In this document: positions 7,246 to 13,441 of the stretch, in pieces | How the letters are laid out: each line of letters starts with the position of its first letter | Numbering within the stretch: position 1 is the first letter of the stretch | Assembly: GCF_003633775.1 (NCBI RefSeq) | Contig: NZ_RBIN01000007.1 | Coordinates: 124,001-188,000 of the forward strand | Reading direction: 5' to 3' | DNA: 64,000 nucleotides | From: Kushneria sinocarnis | Lineage (GTDB): Bacteria > Pseudomonadota > Gammaproteobacteria > Pseudomonadales > Halomonadaceae | The notes under the pieces: generated by a model | Told to the model about the DNA's origin: nothing | The model's input: only the letters and a program-made list of their open reading frames with translations | Database searches by the model: none | Program-made: the position numbers and the translations under genes

Positions 7246-7725
7246 ATCCTGACCCTTGCCAAGGGACGCACCCGGCACCGATTGCCCGGCCTTGAGCGCC
7301 TTCAGGATGGCCGCCTTGTCGGGTGATCGTGTCTCCTTCACTCGCACGTAGTCGGCAGGGAGCTGTTGCTCGTCATCCAGCCGGGCGACATCCTTGCCCG
7401 CAACTCGGGAGATGGTGAACAGTCGGCGCTTGATCTTGTCGCGCCCAGTGCTCTCCATCGCCATTCTGACGCGTTCACGGCAGGCATCAGCGTTGCGTCT
7501 GAATGACTCGGCGCGCTTCCTGAGACGATCAATCTCTGCCTTGCAATACTCGGCATCTTCATCAAGCTGACGGGCCACAATAATCGTGGCCTCGATCTTC
7601 TCATCGAGCATCTCGCCCTGAGCTGTTAGCGTTTCGTCCAGCGCTTCGCGGAATGCCTCGTCATCAGCGGCATCCATGTTCGCCAGTTGCTGGAATTCAT
7701 GAGATAGGTTATAGAGTGTAGCCAT
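7228..7725 (-). CDS. Siphovirus Gp157-family protein
   Basis: A 165-residue protein with a long coiled coil (about residues 35-95, including CKAEIDRLRKRAESFRRNADACR) followed by the Gp157 signature region (GRDKIKRRLFTIS, ending LPADYVRVKETRSPDKAAILKALKAG). The family lies next to SSB/annealing genes in many siphophages and has been linked to phage resistance in Streptococcus; the mechanism is unknown. Confidence 0.85.
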   Translation of the reverse strand: MATLYNLSHEFQQLANMDAADDEAFREALDETLTAQGEMLDEKIEATIIVARQLDEDAEYCKAEIDRLRKRAESFRRNADACRERVRMAMESTGRDKIKRRLFTISRVAGKDVARLDDEQQLPADYVRVKETRSPDKAAILKALKAGQSVPGASLGKGQDSLRIS

Positions 7726-7785
7726 ATCATCCCCGGTAATTCAGGGGCCGCCATTTAGCGGCCAATTTTTAAATAATCCTTTGTC

Positions 7786-8409
7786 CTAGAAAGGTATTTC
7801 ATCGTCAAAGTCGTTGCTGGAAGGCGGGATGTTGCTGTTCGCGTACTCATTTGCAGAGTTGTATGGCTGACTCTGCTGCTGCTTGGCCTGTTTTCCGCCA
7901 GGATTTTCCGCGAAGCGTTGCTCCCAGTATGCTGCGCTGTCCGCTGATTTGCCTTCCAAGTGCTCTGCAATCGTTTTTCCGGATCGTGCCGACATGAAAC
8001 ACTTGATCTGAAATCGGAAACCTTCGCCACCATTGCTCTTGGTGTAGTTTTCTCGCTCAAGAGCGATCTGTACCGGTTTCCTTGTCAGCTCCGGTGCAAT
8101 CATCCCGTTTTGTCCGCCTTGCTGGCTCAGGCTCTGGACTCCGGTGACGCCCATCAGGCTCTGGATTTGATTGACGCCGACTTCATTCTTGGAGCCATCT
8201 TTTTTCTGGTAATAGATGGTCAGGTAGTTGGCCTTTTGCCCATGCTCTGACTCAAAAGACAATTCCAGCCCTTTTGCCCCACTATTTGCCTCTGTCCATT
8301 TGGCTTGCTCAACGAATCCGCGCACGACGCACGACTCGGTGATGTACTCACCGCCCCCTGCATCAGCGGCTGCGGCTTGGTTTTCATCGTAGGAAAATAC
8401 TTGCGTCAT
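7786..8409 (-). CDS. SSB-like single-stranded DNA-binding protein
   Basis: A 207-residue protein with a beta-rich N-terminal domain, a Gln/Asn/Ser-rich linker and the acidic tip FDDEIPF, which is the hallmark of bacterial SSB tails that recruit repair proteins. It is coupled to the Sak4-like gene by an ATGA overlap, a pairing seen in Sak4 recombination modules. It likely coats ssDNA for annealing. Confidence 0.8.
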   Translation of the reverse strand: MTQVFSYDENQAAAADAGGGEYITESCVVRGFVEQAKWTEANSGAKGLELSFESEHGQKANYLTIYYQKKDGSKNEVGVNQIQSLMGVTGVQSLSQQGGQNGMIAPELTRKPVQIALERENYTKSNGGEGFRFQIKCFMSARSGKTIAEHLEGKSADSAAYWEQRFAENPGGKQAKQQQSQPYNSANEYANSNIPPSSNDFDDEIPF

Positions 8410-9053
8410 GATACCTGCTCCTGTTGTTCAGGTTGGGTGATCCCGTAATAGTCAACTATCTGACTATCAACAGCATTGATGTCGTTTTCGATCAGGTCGG
8501 ATTCAAATAAGCCCATGGGGGATTTTACGGTATCTGATCCGTTATTAACCGTCCGAAACTGGTAAACCCCGTCGTTCACTTGGGTTCGAAGCACAATCGT
8601 AAAAAGTCCCTCCAGAGTTATTTTTTCATCCAGCATCTTTCCGATTGTTTTTATCTTGGTTCGTCCAAAATCATCATCCTGAGTATGGCTCAGGATATAG
8701 ACGCGAACGTGCTCAGGCAGGCTGGATAGTGCATTGATGACTTCCCATGCATGCCGGGCAATCTCAGTGAATTTGTCGAAACCTTTTTCTTCGCTACGGC
8801 GCATAAACTCATTCGCCATAACGTACTGGAAATCATCGACCACGACTACTTCGCGGCCTCGATGGGCTGCAGTCTGAGCAGCCTTAACCATTTTTCCCCA
8901 TTGGTCTGTTGTTACCTGCTGCCAGTCCTTTGATCGAAATGGCAGCGGCTTTTCGACAGCTTTAATGAGCGCTGTCTTGCTCGGTTCAAGATTGCGAAGA
9001 CTGGCTGTTTTGCCAGTCCCTGATTGCCCCAGCACAAGAGTTGCGATACTCAT
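8406..9053 (-). CDS. Sak4-like RecA-fold ATPase
   Basis: A 215-residue protein with Walker A GQSGTGKT (9-16) and Walker B VVVVDD (69-74), followed by a RecA-like core that lacks the DNA-repair N-terminal domain of RecA. Phage Sak4 proteins promote single-strand annealing together with a cognate SSB; the next gene supplies that SSB. The start overlaps the preceding small gene (CGATGAG). Confidence 0.85.
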   Translation of the reverse strand: MSIATLVLGQSGTGKTASLRNLEPSKTALIKAVEKPLPFRSKDWQQVTTDQWGKMVKAAQTAAHRGREVVVVDDFQYVMANEFMRRSEEKGFDKFTEIARHAWEVINALSSLPEHVRVYILSHTQDDDFGRTKIKTIGKMLDEKITLEGLFTIVLRTQVNDGVYQFRTVNNGSDTVKSPMGLFESDLIENDINAVDSQIVDYYGITQPEQQEQVS

Positions 9054-9205
9054 CGTGCGTACTCCTCTTGTATTCTTTCAGCCTCCGCCATATAGCGCTT
9101 GGCATCAGACTGTATATTATCGGGCGATAAAAAAGCGCCTTCTTGGCGCCAGTCATCCCATGCTTGTTGCTCAGGTGTCATCAGGCTTCGATATTTTTCG
9201 ATCAT
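9050..9205 (-). CDS. Small protein upstream of Sak4, 51 aa
   Basis: MIEKYRSLMTPEQQAWDDWR... has a GAGGTGA ribosome site and ends in an ATGA overlap with sak4, which supports it as a real coupled gene. A terminator hairpin (9,129-9,150) lies within its frame. No family recognised. Confidence 0.65.
   Translation of the reverse strand: MIEKYRSLMTPEQQAWDDWRQEGAFLSPDNIQSDAKRYMAEAERIQEEYAR
9129..9150 (-). terminator. Rho-independent terminator inside the 51-aa gene
   Basis: Minus strand GCGCC-5 nt-GGCGC followed by six T. It sits 65 bases downstream of the adhesin stop codon and would cap adhesin transcripts unless antitermination lets RNA polymerase continue into sak4. Confidence 0.7.
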
Positions 9206-9214
9206 CACGTCACC

Positions 9215-10204
9215 TCAAAACTGGAAATTCATGCCGGCGCCGTACGTCTCGTTGCCGCGACTATCGAACGACACGTTCGCGTTGACGAATGCACTGCTGC
9301 CGACCGGCGCGCCGATGGCCACGGATCCGGCCGATTCGCTACGATATGCGCCACCCGCCAAGCTCATCTGGAATCCAGCATCAGGGCCCAGCAGCCACGC
9401 ATGACTGGCCGCTGCCACTGCAGCCGCAACACCTGCTTTCAGGTCATCAACATCACCGCGCAGATCATCGATAGCGTCCCGGTTGCGCTGAATCGCTGCT
9501 GTGTTGCCGTTGATCGCTGATGTGTGATTGCTGAGTTGCGCTGACTGACGGCTGTTGATGTCGGCGTTCGTCGCGATGCGCTGATCGTGCTGATCGAGCG
9601 TCTGTGCCTGCTGACGGTTCGTCTCGGCGTTATCAGCCACGCCCTGAGCGTTGCCGCTGATCCGCTGATCGTGACTGCTGAGCGTTTCAGATTGCTGCTG
9701 ATTGACCGCAGCGTTGTCTGCCACGCCGTTTTCATTACTCCTGATGCGCTCGTCGTGATCGTCCAGCCGTCCGGCGTTGTCTTGGCTGCGCTGATCTGCC
9801 GATGATGCCGTGCTGCCGACTGTGTCGATTCGATCAGACAGTTCGCTGTCACGCTGTTTGCTGTCCTGTTCAACGCCGCCGATCCGAGCGTGAGCGTTGT
9901 CGATGCTGTCATCCTGCCGCTGATTGCGCTGATCCATCTCGTCGAGGCGGCCGCGATTCTGACGGATGACGCCTTCCTGCCGGTCATTCCACGCGTCTTG
10001 ATCGGCGATGTTGCGCTGATTGGCTTCGGCGAGGCCGGTGTTGCGGTCAGCATGCGCTGATACTGCGTCGATGCGCTGAGAGTTGTGCTTCACGTCGCTT
10101 GTAGTAGCGACGCCGATGGAGTGATAAAACGAGCCAGTTGCATTGGCGGGATTGCATGCGGCAACGGCGGTGCCCACCGCAATGGCTAGCAGTGTACGTT
10201 TCAT
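9215..10204 (-). CDS. YadA-type trimeric autotransporter adhesin
   Basis: A 329-residue protein with a signal peptide (cleavage near ANA-TG, residue 22). A long coiled-coil stalk of degenerate repeats follows (NQQQ-ETLSSHDQRI-GNA, then NRQQAQTLDQHDQRIATNA, about residues 40-255). The C-terminal anchor of about 74 residues (256-329) has four alternating beta-strands and a terminal Phe, the YadA beta-barrel pattern. It would trimerise in the outer membrane of the lysogen, like the Eib proteins carried by E. coli prophages. The short head suggests a stalk-type binder. The ligand is unknown. Confidence 0.85.
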   Translation of the reverse strand: MKRTLLAIAVGTAVAACNPANATGSFYHSIGVATTSDVKHNSQRIDAVSAHADRNTGLAEANQRNIADQDAWNDRQEGVIRQNRGRLDEMDQRNQRQDDSIDNAHARIGGVEQDSKQRDSELSDRIDTVGSTASSADQRSQDNAGRLDDHDERIRSNENGVADNAAVNQQQSETLSSHDQRISGNAQGVADNAETNRQQAQTLDQHDQRIATNADINSRQSAQLSNHTSAINGNTAAIQRNRDAIDDLRGDVDDLKAGVAAAVAAASHAWLLGPDAGFQMSLAGGAYRSESAGSVAIGAPVGSSAFVNANVSFDSRGNETYGAGMNFQF

Positions 10205-10274
10205 GATATGATTCCTGTGCTGTTCGTTACTCGGAAGGTTTCGATCAGTGGAGGCGGCTTTCGGGCCGCCTTCT

Positions 10275-10466
10275 TCATTCGTCGATCACGTCAATCTCAG
10301 GATCTTCCCATCGACCAGCCTTGATGGTTCCTTGCCCCATTCGGTCACCTATCATTTCTGCGGCCTCATACTCATCAACTTGCAACAAGCGATCGTACTC
10401 ATCGCAATCAATGTCTACTGTCAAGCTGTGACTTAAAATCTCAGTAACTTTCAGCTTTACTTTCAT
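10275..10466 (-). CDS. Small acidic phage protein, 63 aa
   Basis: MKVKLKVTEILSHSLTVDID... is an acidic beta-alpha product with a Glu/Asp-rich C-terminus. The ATG overlaps the previous stop (TGATG). A GC-rich hairpin without a T-run lies just downstream at 10,253-10,270. No family recognised. Confidence 0.6.
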   Translation of the reverse strand: MKVKLKVTEILSHSLTVDIDCDEYDRLLQVDEYEAAEMIGDRMGQGTIKAGRWEDPEIDVIDE

Positions 10467-10765
10467 CACACCACTCCCAGATTCTTCTTCGCCAGATCGC
10501 AGATGGCGTCGTATTCCATCCTCGACTTGATCGCCGCGCCCTGTGCTCGCTCAAACTCTGATGCTGCGTAATCGCGATCAACGCATGCCCGTTCGTACGT
10601 GTCGATGTCGTCTATCTCTTTCAGAGCCTCAACAACCTCGTCAGGGCTCTCGGTGATGCGCTGGATTTCGTCGTCGAGAATCTCGTCGCGCCGTACACCG
10701 TCGTCGTATGCTTGCTGATGTTCCGCAGCGTTTGCCGTCTCAGCGCTTTTCAGTGTCACCCGCAT
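10466..10765 (-). CDS. Small acidic helical protein, 99 aa
   Basis: An acidic, helix-rich protein (DEILDDEIQRITESPDEVVEAL) with a clear AGGAGA site. Overlaps the next upstream gene by 26 bases. Function unknown; acidity would be compatible with a DNA-mimic or inhibitor, but nothing more specific can be said. Confidence 0.6.
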   Translation of the reverse strand: MRVTLKSAETANAAEHQQAYDDGVRRDEILDDEIQRITESPDEVVEALKEIDDIDTYERACVDRDYAASEFERAQGAAIKSRMEYDAICDLAKKNLGVV

Positions 10766-10916
10766 TGATATTCTCCTCGCTTAACCATACCGCTTTTTGC
10801 AGCGATTCCAGACGCTGCACGCAGGGCTGTTCGATAAATGCCTTGGCTGCCGCCACCAGATTCTTGTGTGCCTCTTTCTCGCGCCGTGTGCGGTTCAGAA
10901 ATGCTGTGATCGACAT
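10740..10916 (-). CDS. Small basic helical protein, 58 aa
   Basis: MSITAFLNRTRREKEAHKNL... has a basic N-terminus and amphipathic helices. GAGGG precedes the ATG. No family recognised. The overlap with the following gene suggests coupled translation. Confidence 0.6.
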   Translation of the reverse strand: MSITAFLNRTRREKEAHKNLVAAAKAFIEQPCVQRLESLQKAVWLSEENINAGDTEKR

Positions 10917-10917
10917 G

Positions 10918-11145
10918 TCATGCCCTCGATATGCATCGCGGCACCCTTGCCATTGTCAGGTTCGGGTTACCAATGATGCGCATGTGTTTGGCCTGCTGAG
11001 GGTCATGGTATGTACACGTTTCGCGCAGATCCTTGATTGGATCACGCCTCTTGATCAGAGATGACGCGACGCAGACACAAAAAAGGCAGCCGATGAAAGC
11101 TGCCATATACCCGATCGGGTGGATGCTCTGGATTGCCTCAATCAC
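10918..11145 (-). CDS. Small membrane protein with GTG start
   Basis: A 75-residue product with one TM helix (GYMAAFIGCLFCVCVASSLI), starting at a GTG that overlaps the previous stop (GTGA). The cytoplasmic tail is basic with His and Cys. Function unknown. Confidence 0.55.
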   Translation of the reverse strand: MIEAIQSIHPIGYMAAFIGCLFCVCVASSLIKRRDPIKDLRETCTYHDPQQAKHMRIIGNPNLTMARVPRCISRA

Positions 11146-11330
11146 GCCGCCTCCAGCTCTTCTGCCTTGAAATCCCAGAACGCCGTTTCAGTACCAACTG
11201 CCGCGGCATAATCGACGAATCGCTCGTACTCGATGTCATTCAGACTGATGTGGGCCAGCGTGTTGCCAAACCGATCGACCGCCTCCAGGCACATAGCGCC
11301 TGATCTTTTTTCGTGCTGAGTGATAATCAT
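11142..11330 (-). CDS. Small phage protein, 62 aa
   Basis: MIITQHEKRSGAMCLEAVDR..., preceded by GGAGG and overlapping the previous stop (ATGA). It is predicted as a compact alpha/beta protein. No family recognised. Confidence 0.6.
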   Translation of the reverse strand: MIITQHEKRSGAMCLEAVDRFGNTLAHISLNDIEYERFVDYAAAVGTETAFWDFKAEELEAA

Positions 11331-11641
11331 TTGCCCACCTCCAGATTTTTGTAGCATGAGGAAGCCCACTGGTTGGCGTAACGATCAATCGAGCGTTGCT
11401 TGTATTCCTGTGTACTGAACTTGGGCTCCCGGTATGCGATGCGCACCATTTCGCGATACATCTTCTCTTCAAAGACGCTGATAGTATTCGGCAAAGGAAC
11501 GCCTGCTTGCCGCGCCTCCATGACCTGAGCCGCTGTCTCGTACATTTTTTTGCAGATCTTGTCTTTTTTTGACTCTTCCTGCGCCTGAGCCGGTGCGCAT
11601 GCGGCCAGACCGATAACTGCTGCTGCGATTGCTGTCTTCAT
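11327..11641 (-). CDS. Secreted/periplasmic small protein
   Basis: A 104-residue protein whose first 21 residues (MKTAIAAAVIGLAACAPAQAQ) form a signal peptide with a likely AQA cleavage site. The mature part is basic and has two Cys (KICKK and SSCYK), possibly one disulfide. GAGGTGC precedes the ATG. A periplasmic role in superinfection exclusion or host alteration is possible but not shown. Confidence 0.6.
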   Translation of the reverse strand: MKTAIAAAVIGLAACAPAQAQEESKKDKICKKMYETAAQVMEARQAGVPLPNTISVFEEKMYREMVRIAYREPKFSTQEYKQRSIDRYANQWASSCYKNLEVGK

Positions 11642-11649
11642 GATGCACC

Positions 11650-11748
11650 TCAGAGATTCATTACAAGAGCGAACCACACGCCATAGCCGCACAGCGCGAT
11701 GGTCGCGATTGATGTCAATGCGAGGGTAATGCCAGTCAGTTTGCCCAT
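11650..11748 (-). CDS. Tiny membrane peptide, 32 aa
   Basis: MGKLTGITLALTSIATIALC... is a single hydrophobic helix with a GAGG site at good spacing. Such small membrane peptides are frequent in phage early operons. Supported only by ribosome site and hydrophobicity. Confidence 0.45.
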   Translation of the reverse strand: MGKLTGITLALTSIATIALCGYGVWFALVMNL

Positions 11749-11755
11749 GGCTGCC

Positions 11756-11821
11756 TCACATGTTGTCGTCAGTGGCTGCTTCGATCATGCCGACGATGAT
11801 TGCTGCAATTACGTTGATCAT
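11756..11821 (-). CDS. Possible leader-proximal micropeptide, 21 aa
   Basis: MINVIAAIIVGMIEAATDDNM follows a GGAGAGAG site and is the first frame after the terminator at 11,834-11,856. It may be a real membrane micropeptide or a chance frame. Confidence 0.35.
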   Translation of the reverse strand: MINVIAAIIVGMIEAATDDNM

Positions 11822-11833
11822 GTCTCTCTCCAC

Positions 11834-11856
11834 AAAAAAGCCCGCACGGGGCGGGC
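11834..11856 (-). terminator. Terminator between PL leader and first left-operon gene
   Basis: Minus strand GCCCGC-5 nt-GCGGGC followed by six T. It lies about 365 bases downstream of the PL start and would block the whole left operon unless transcription is antiterminated. Confidence 0.85.
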
Positions 11857-11929
11857 ATGGGATGCGATGACGAATCATCGGGGAGCCAGCTGCGCGATGA
11901 AGTTCTGAAGAACACCGCCCGAACCATTG

Positions 11930-12094
11930 TTAGCGTTCTATCAACTGGCTCTCCGATGGACCGCAGATATAGCGCTGCGGCCGCCGCTTTATGTTGTGGC
12001 ACCCGTTATTCACCCCACGGTTTGCTTGGGTATTCATTTCACAGCCCCGGGTCGCTTTCCCCGGCTCGCCCCGCACTACACGACGCGAATCCAT
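11930..12094 (-). CDS. Possible small protein in PL leader, 54 aa
   Basis: MDSRRVVRGEPGKATRGCEM... follows GGGGA and contains three Cys and many Arg. It might be a leader peptide or an RNA-binding regulator; the basic character fits RNA contact. Coding status is uncertain because the whole leader is GC-rich and could be purely structural. Confidence 0.3.
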   Translation of the reverse strand: MDSRRVVRGEPGKATRGCEMNTQANRGVNNGCHNIKRRPQRYICGPSESQLIER

Positions 12095-12183
12095 CATTCA
12101 GTCCCCGCTAGGGTGGCTGCGCTCGTCCGACAACACTGGCTGCCGTCCGCCTGCTTTTTTGGTGTGCAGGTCACCGTGTTCGT

Positions 12184-12195
12184 TGTTAAAGAGCG
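12184..12195 (-). promoter_or_regulatory. boxA antitermination element
   Basis: The minus strand reads CGCTCTTTAACA, the boxA consensus recognised by NusB-S10 in ribosomal and lambdoid antitermination. It begins about 26 bases into the PL transcript. Confidence 0.85.
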
Positions 12196-12227
12196 ATCGG
12201 TGCGTTTCGCTGCATCCGATGTCTCGT

Positions 12228-12256
12228 AATTTAAACGTGCGTAGTTCGCACGTCAA
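12228..12256 (-). promoter_or_regulatory. PL promoter
   Basis: Minus strand TTGACG, 17-base spacer, TAAATT. The -35 overlaps a dyad operator (12,245-12,263), and the spacer contains the inverted repeat ACGTGCG-5-CGCACGT (12,235-12,253). The -10 hexamer is identical to that of PR. Confidence 0.85.
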
Positions 12257-12263
12257 GGGCGAA
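12245..12263. promoter_or_regulatory. Putative repressor operator at PL
   Basis: TTCGC-N9-GCGAA, a perfect dyad covering the PL -35 box. Two related dyads flank PR. Confidence 0.7.
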
Positions 12264-12282
12264 GTTTAAACTTTTTTGGGTT

Positions 12283-12307
12283 AAAAAAAGCCCGCTCGAT
12301 GGCGGGC
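12283..12307 (-). terminator. Terminator downstream of the 49-aa gene
   Basis: Minus strand GCCCGC-6 nt-GCGGGC followed by seven T, between the small gene at 12,334-12,483 and PL. It isolates PL from upstream minus-strand transcription. Confidence 0.85.
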
Positions 12308-12333
12308 TCTTGGAATTGATTGAAATCAGTCAC

Positions 12334-12483
12334 TTACCATTCATCACCACCCCCTTTACTCCTGAAGTTATCCCATGCTTGGCACAAGGCCTCCGCCAGT
12401 TCATCGTCATGAGGTTCCATAATTCCCCGGGAGATTCTGGTTTTGGTGTATGAATATACAGCGTATGGAAAAATGTCCTCCAT
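12334..12483 (-). CDS. Small protein between repressor and PL, 49 aa
   Basis: MEDIFPYAVYSYTKTRISRG... lies in the lambda rex position, boxed between two terminators, so it must have its own promoter or receive readthrough from the repressor transcript. The first ATG has a weak ribosome site; an internal ATG after GGGGAATT would give 28 residues. It is a candidate lysogeny-expressed gene. No family recognised. Confidence 0.5.
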   Translation of the reverse strand: MEDIFPYAVYSYTKTRISRGIMEPHDDELAEALCQAWDNFRSKGGGDEW

Positions 12484-12537
12484 GCCAACAGGTTAAACTT
12501 AAACGAATTTTGCGTAATTTAGCATCACGAAGAGCAT

Positions 12538-12560
12538 AAAAACCCCGACAAGCAGTCGGG
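12538..12560 (-). terminator. Repressor gene terminator
   Basis: Minus strand CCCGAC-5 nt-GTCGGG followed by GTTTTTA, 14 bases past the repressor stop. Confidence 0.8.
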
Positions 12561-12573
12561 TGAAGGAAGCGTG

Positions 12574-13020
12574 CTAGATCAGTTTGTGAGCAATTTCTCC
12601 GCTAACCGTGTTCTCGCTCTCACCGCCTTTTAGAAGCTGATATGCAGTCTCGACCAGATCTTCGACCTCTTCACGAGTCGCATCTGGCTTGAGCCTAACG
12701 ACCAGCGGGAACGTTATGCGAGCCGCCTTCTTGGCAATTTCCAAGCCTTCATCATCAAAGCGATCGGAAACCGAAACGGGGGCATGATGACTCGCGCCAA
12801 TCAGCCATTCAGCGTTTACATTGAGTGCGGACGCAATATCCGCCCAGCGATCAGCCGAAGGTGTAACACCGCCTCTTAACCATTTGGCTGCTGTCTGCGG
12901 CGACACCTCCAGATCGTTTGCCAAGTATGACGCGATCCCGTGTTCGCGCCCGTAACGGGCAATACATGCTTGCCTCAAACGTTCTGCGAAAATCTTTTTC
13001 TTTTCAGCGCTAAGCCTCAT
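12574..13020 (-). CDS. cI: CI-like repressor lacking a peptidase domain
   Basis: A 148-residue protein with an N-terminal lambda/434-type HTH (about residues 10-75: GIASYLANDLEVSPQTAAKWLRGG, predicted recognition helix near SPQTAAKWL). A short C-terminal helical region probably mediates dimerisation. There is no S24/LexA peptidase domain (no Ala-Gly site, Ser or Lys catalytic motifs), so classical RecA-stimulated self-cleavage is not expected. The ATG at 13,020 is the first with a plausible ribosome site. It is divergent from Cro across a two-operator region. Induction may depend on the antirepressor at 13,442. Confidence 0.8.
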   Translation of the reverse strand: MRLSAEKKKIFAERLRQACIARYGREHGIASYLANDLEVSPQTAAKWLRGGVTPSADRWADIASALNVNAEWLIGASHHAPVSVSDRFDDEGLEIAKKAARITFPLVVRLKPDATREEVEDLVETAYQLLKGGESENTVSGEIAHKLI

Positions 13021-13052
13021 GTCTTCTCGCTCATCCGTGAATGCTGGCGAGA

Positions 13053-13081
13053 AAAATACAACCAAAGATTAAACTTTGCAA
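13053..13081 (-). promoter_or_regulatory. PRM promoter for repressor
   Basis: Minus strand TTGCAA, 17-base spacer, TATTTT. The -35 lies immediately beside the dyad at 13,087-13,105, the arrangement expected for positive autoregulation. Confidence 0.5.
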
Positions 13082-13086
13082 CCAAT

Positions 13087-13105
13087 TTCGCAAACGGGTT
13101 GCGTT
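13087..13105. promoter_or_regulatory. Putative operator A in cI-cro region
   Basis: TTCGC-N9-GCGTT overlaps the PR -35 box. Its centre is 40 bases, about four helical turns, from operator B, and the octamer ATTTCGCA repeats exactly 40 bases apart. Confidence 0.65.
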
Positions 13106-13127
13106 ATAAGTCTCAATGATTTAAATT
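13099..13127 (+). promoter_or_regulatory. PR promoter for cro
   Basis: TTGCGT, 17-base spacer, TAAATT, with a transcript leader of about 20 bases before the Cro ATG. Operator A covers the -35, and operator B covers the end of the -10 and the start site. Confidence 0.7.
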
Positions 13128-13145
13128 TCGCATATAACATGCGAG
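13127..13145. promoter_or_regulatory. Putative operator B in cI-cro region
   Basis: TTCGC-N9-GCGAG; the core TCGCAT-5-ATGCGA is a perfect inverted repeat. It would block PR when bound. Confidence 0.7.
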
Positions 13146-13153
13146 GTTTAGCA

Positions 13154-13369
13154 ATGCTGGCACAGCTCATCGAAGAAATCGGAACAGTGAAGGTGGCCAA
13201 GGCCTGCGGGGTATCAAAGGGTCTGGTCTCTATCTGGAAGCGCAACGGGACGCTTCCTTATAAGCACCCCGGCAATCGGACGGCAGGGTATGAGCGTGCT
13301 ATTGCGCGACTGGCAGGGATGCCGGTGGCGGAATTGCGAAAGCAGATAAGGCAGGAAGGTGCGGCATAG
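13154..13369 (+). CDS. cro: Cro-like DNA-binding protein (YdaS-type)
   Basis: A 71-residue protein (MLAQLIEEIGTVKVAKACGV...) with an HTH of the YdaS/Cro type (about residues 9-32, recognition helix near SKGLVSIWKRNG) and a short C-terminal helix. GAGG precedes the ATG; in-frame starts further upstream would overlap PR. It is the first gene of the right operon and expected to repress PRM. Confidence 0.85.
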   Translation: MLAQLIEEIGTVKVAKACGVSKGLVSIWKRNGTLPYKHPGNRTAGYERAIARLAGMPVAELRKQIRQEGAA

Positions 13370-13383
13370 GTCGCACATGCGAA

Positions 13384-13415
13384 CGCCCCGGAAGGTTGGG
13401 AGCCAAGCCGGGGCG
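13384..13415 (+). other. Stable hairpin after cro
   Basis: CGCCCCGG-16 nt-CCGGGGCG has an 8-bp perfect stem but no T-run. It is preceded by the palindrome TCGCA-CA-TGCGA at 13,371-13,382. It may act in RNA processing, pausing or as an additional regulatory site between cro and rha. Confidence 0.5.
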
Positions 13416-13441
13416 CAAAACAGCTAACAGTAGGAGCTGAG

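Larger units (their letters stand above)
11857..12221 (-). other. PL leader RNA region, GC-rich and structured
   Basis: This 365-base stretch lies between the PL start and the first strong terminator. It contains boxA near its 5' end, GC-rich inverted segments and only one weak small open frame. By position it corresponds to the nut/put region of lambdoid phages. No boxB-like hairpin typical of lambda N sites was identified by eye. Confidence 0.6.

Noticed and set aside
9215-10204. Repeat array resembling CRISPR
   Set aside because: The repeats are degenerate, in frame and encode the coiled-coil stalk of the adhesin; no spacer-repeat pattern or cas genes exist.
10253-10270. Terminator between the adhesin and the 63-aa gene
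   Set aside because: The stem GGCGGC-6-GCCGCC has no T-run on the transcribed strand.
11769-12002. 77-codon minus-strand frame in the PL leader
   Set aside because: It runs through the leader terminator hairpin and has no ribosome site; its sequence looks like translated structural RNA.
12179-12197. A fourth operator-like dyad TTCGT-N9-GCGAT
   Set aside because: It coincides with boxA and its flank; the match to the operator consensus is weaker and better explained by the antitermination element.
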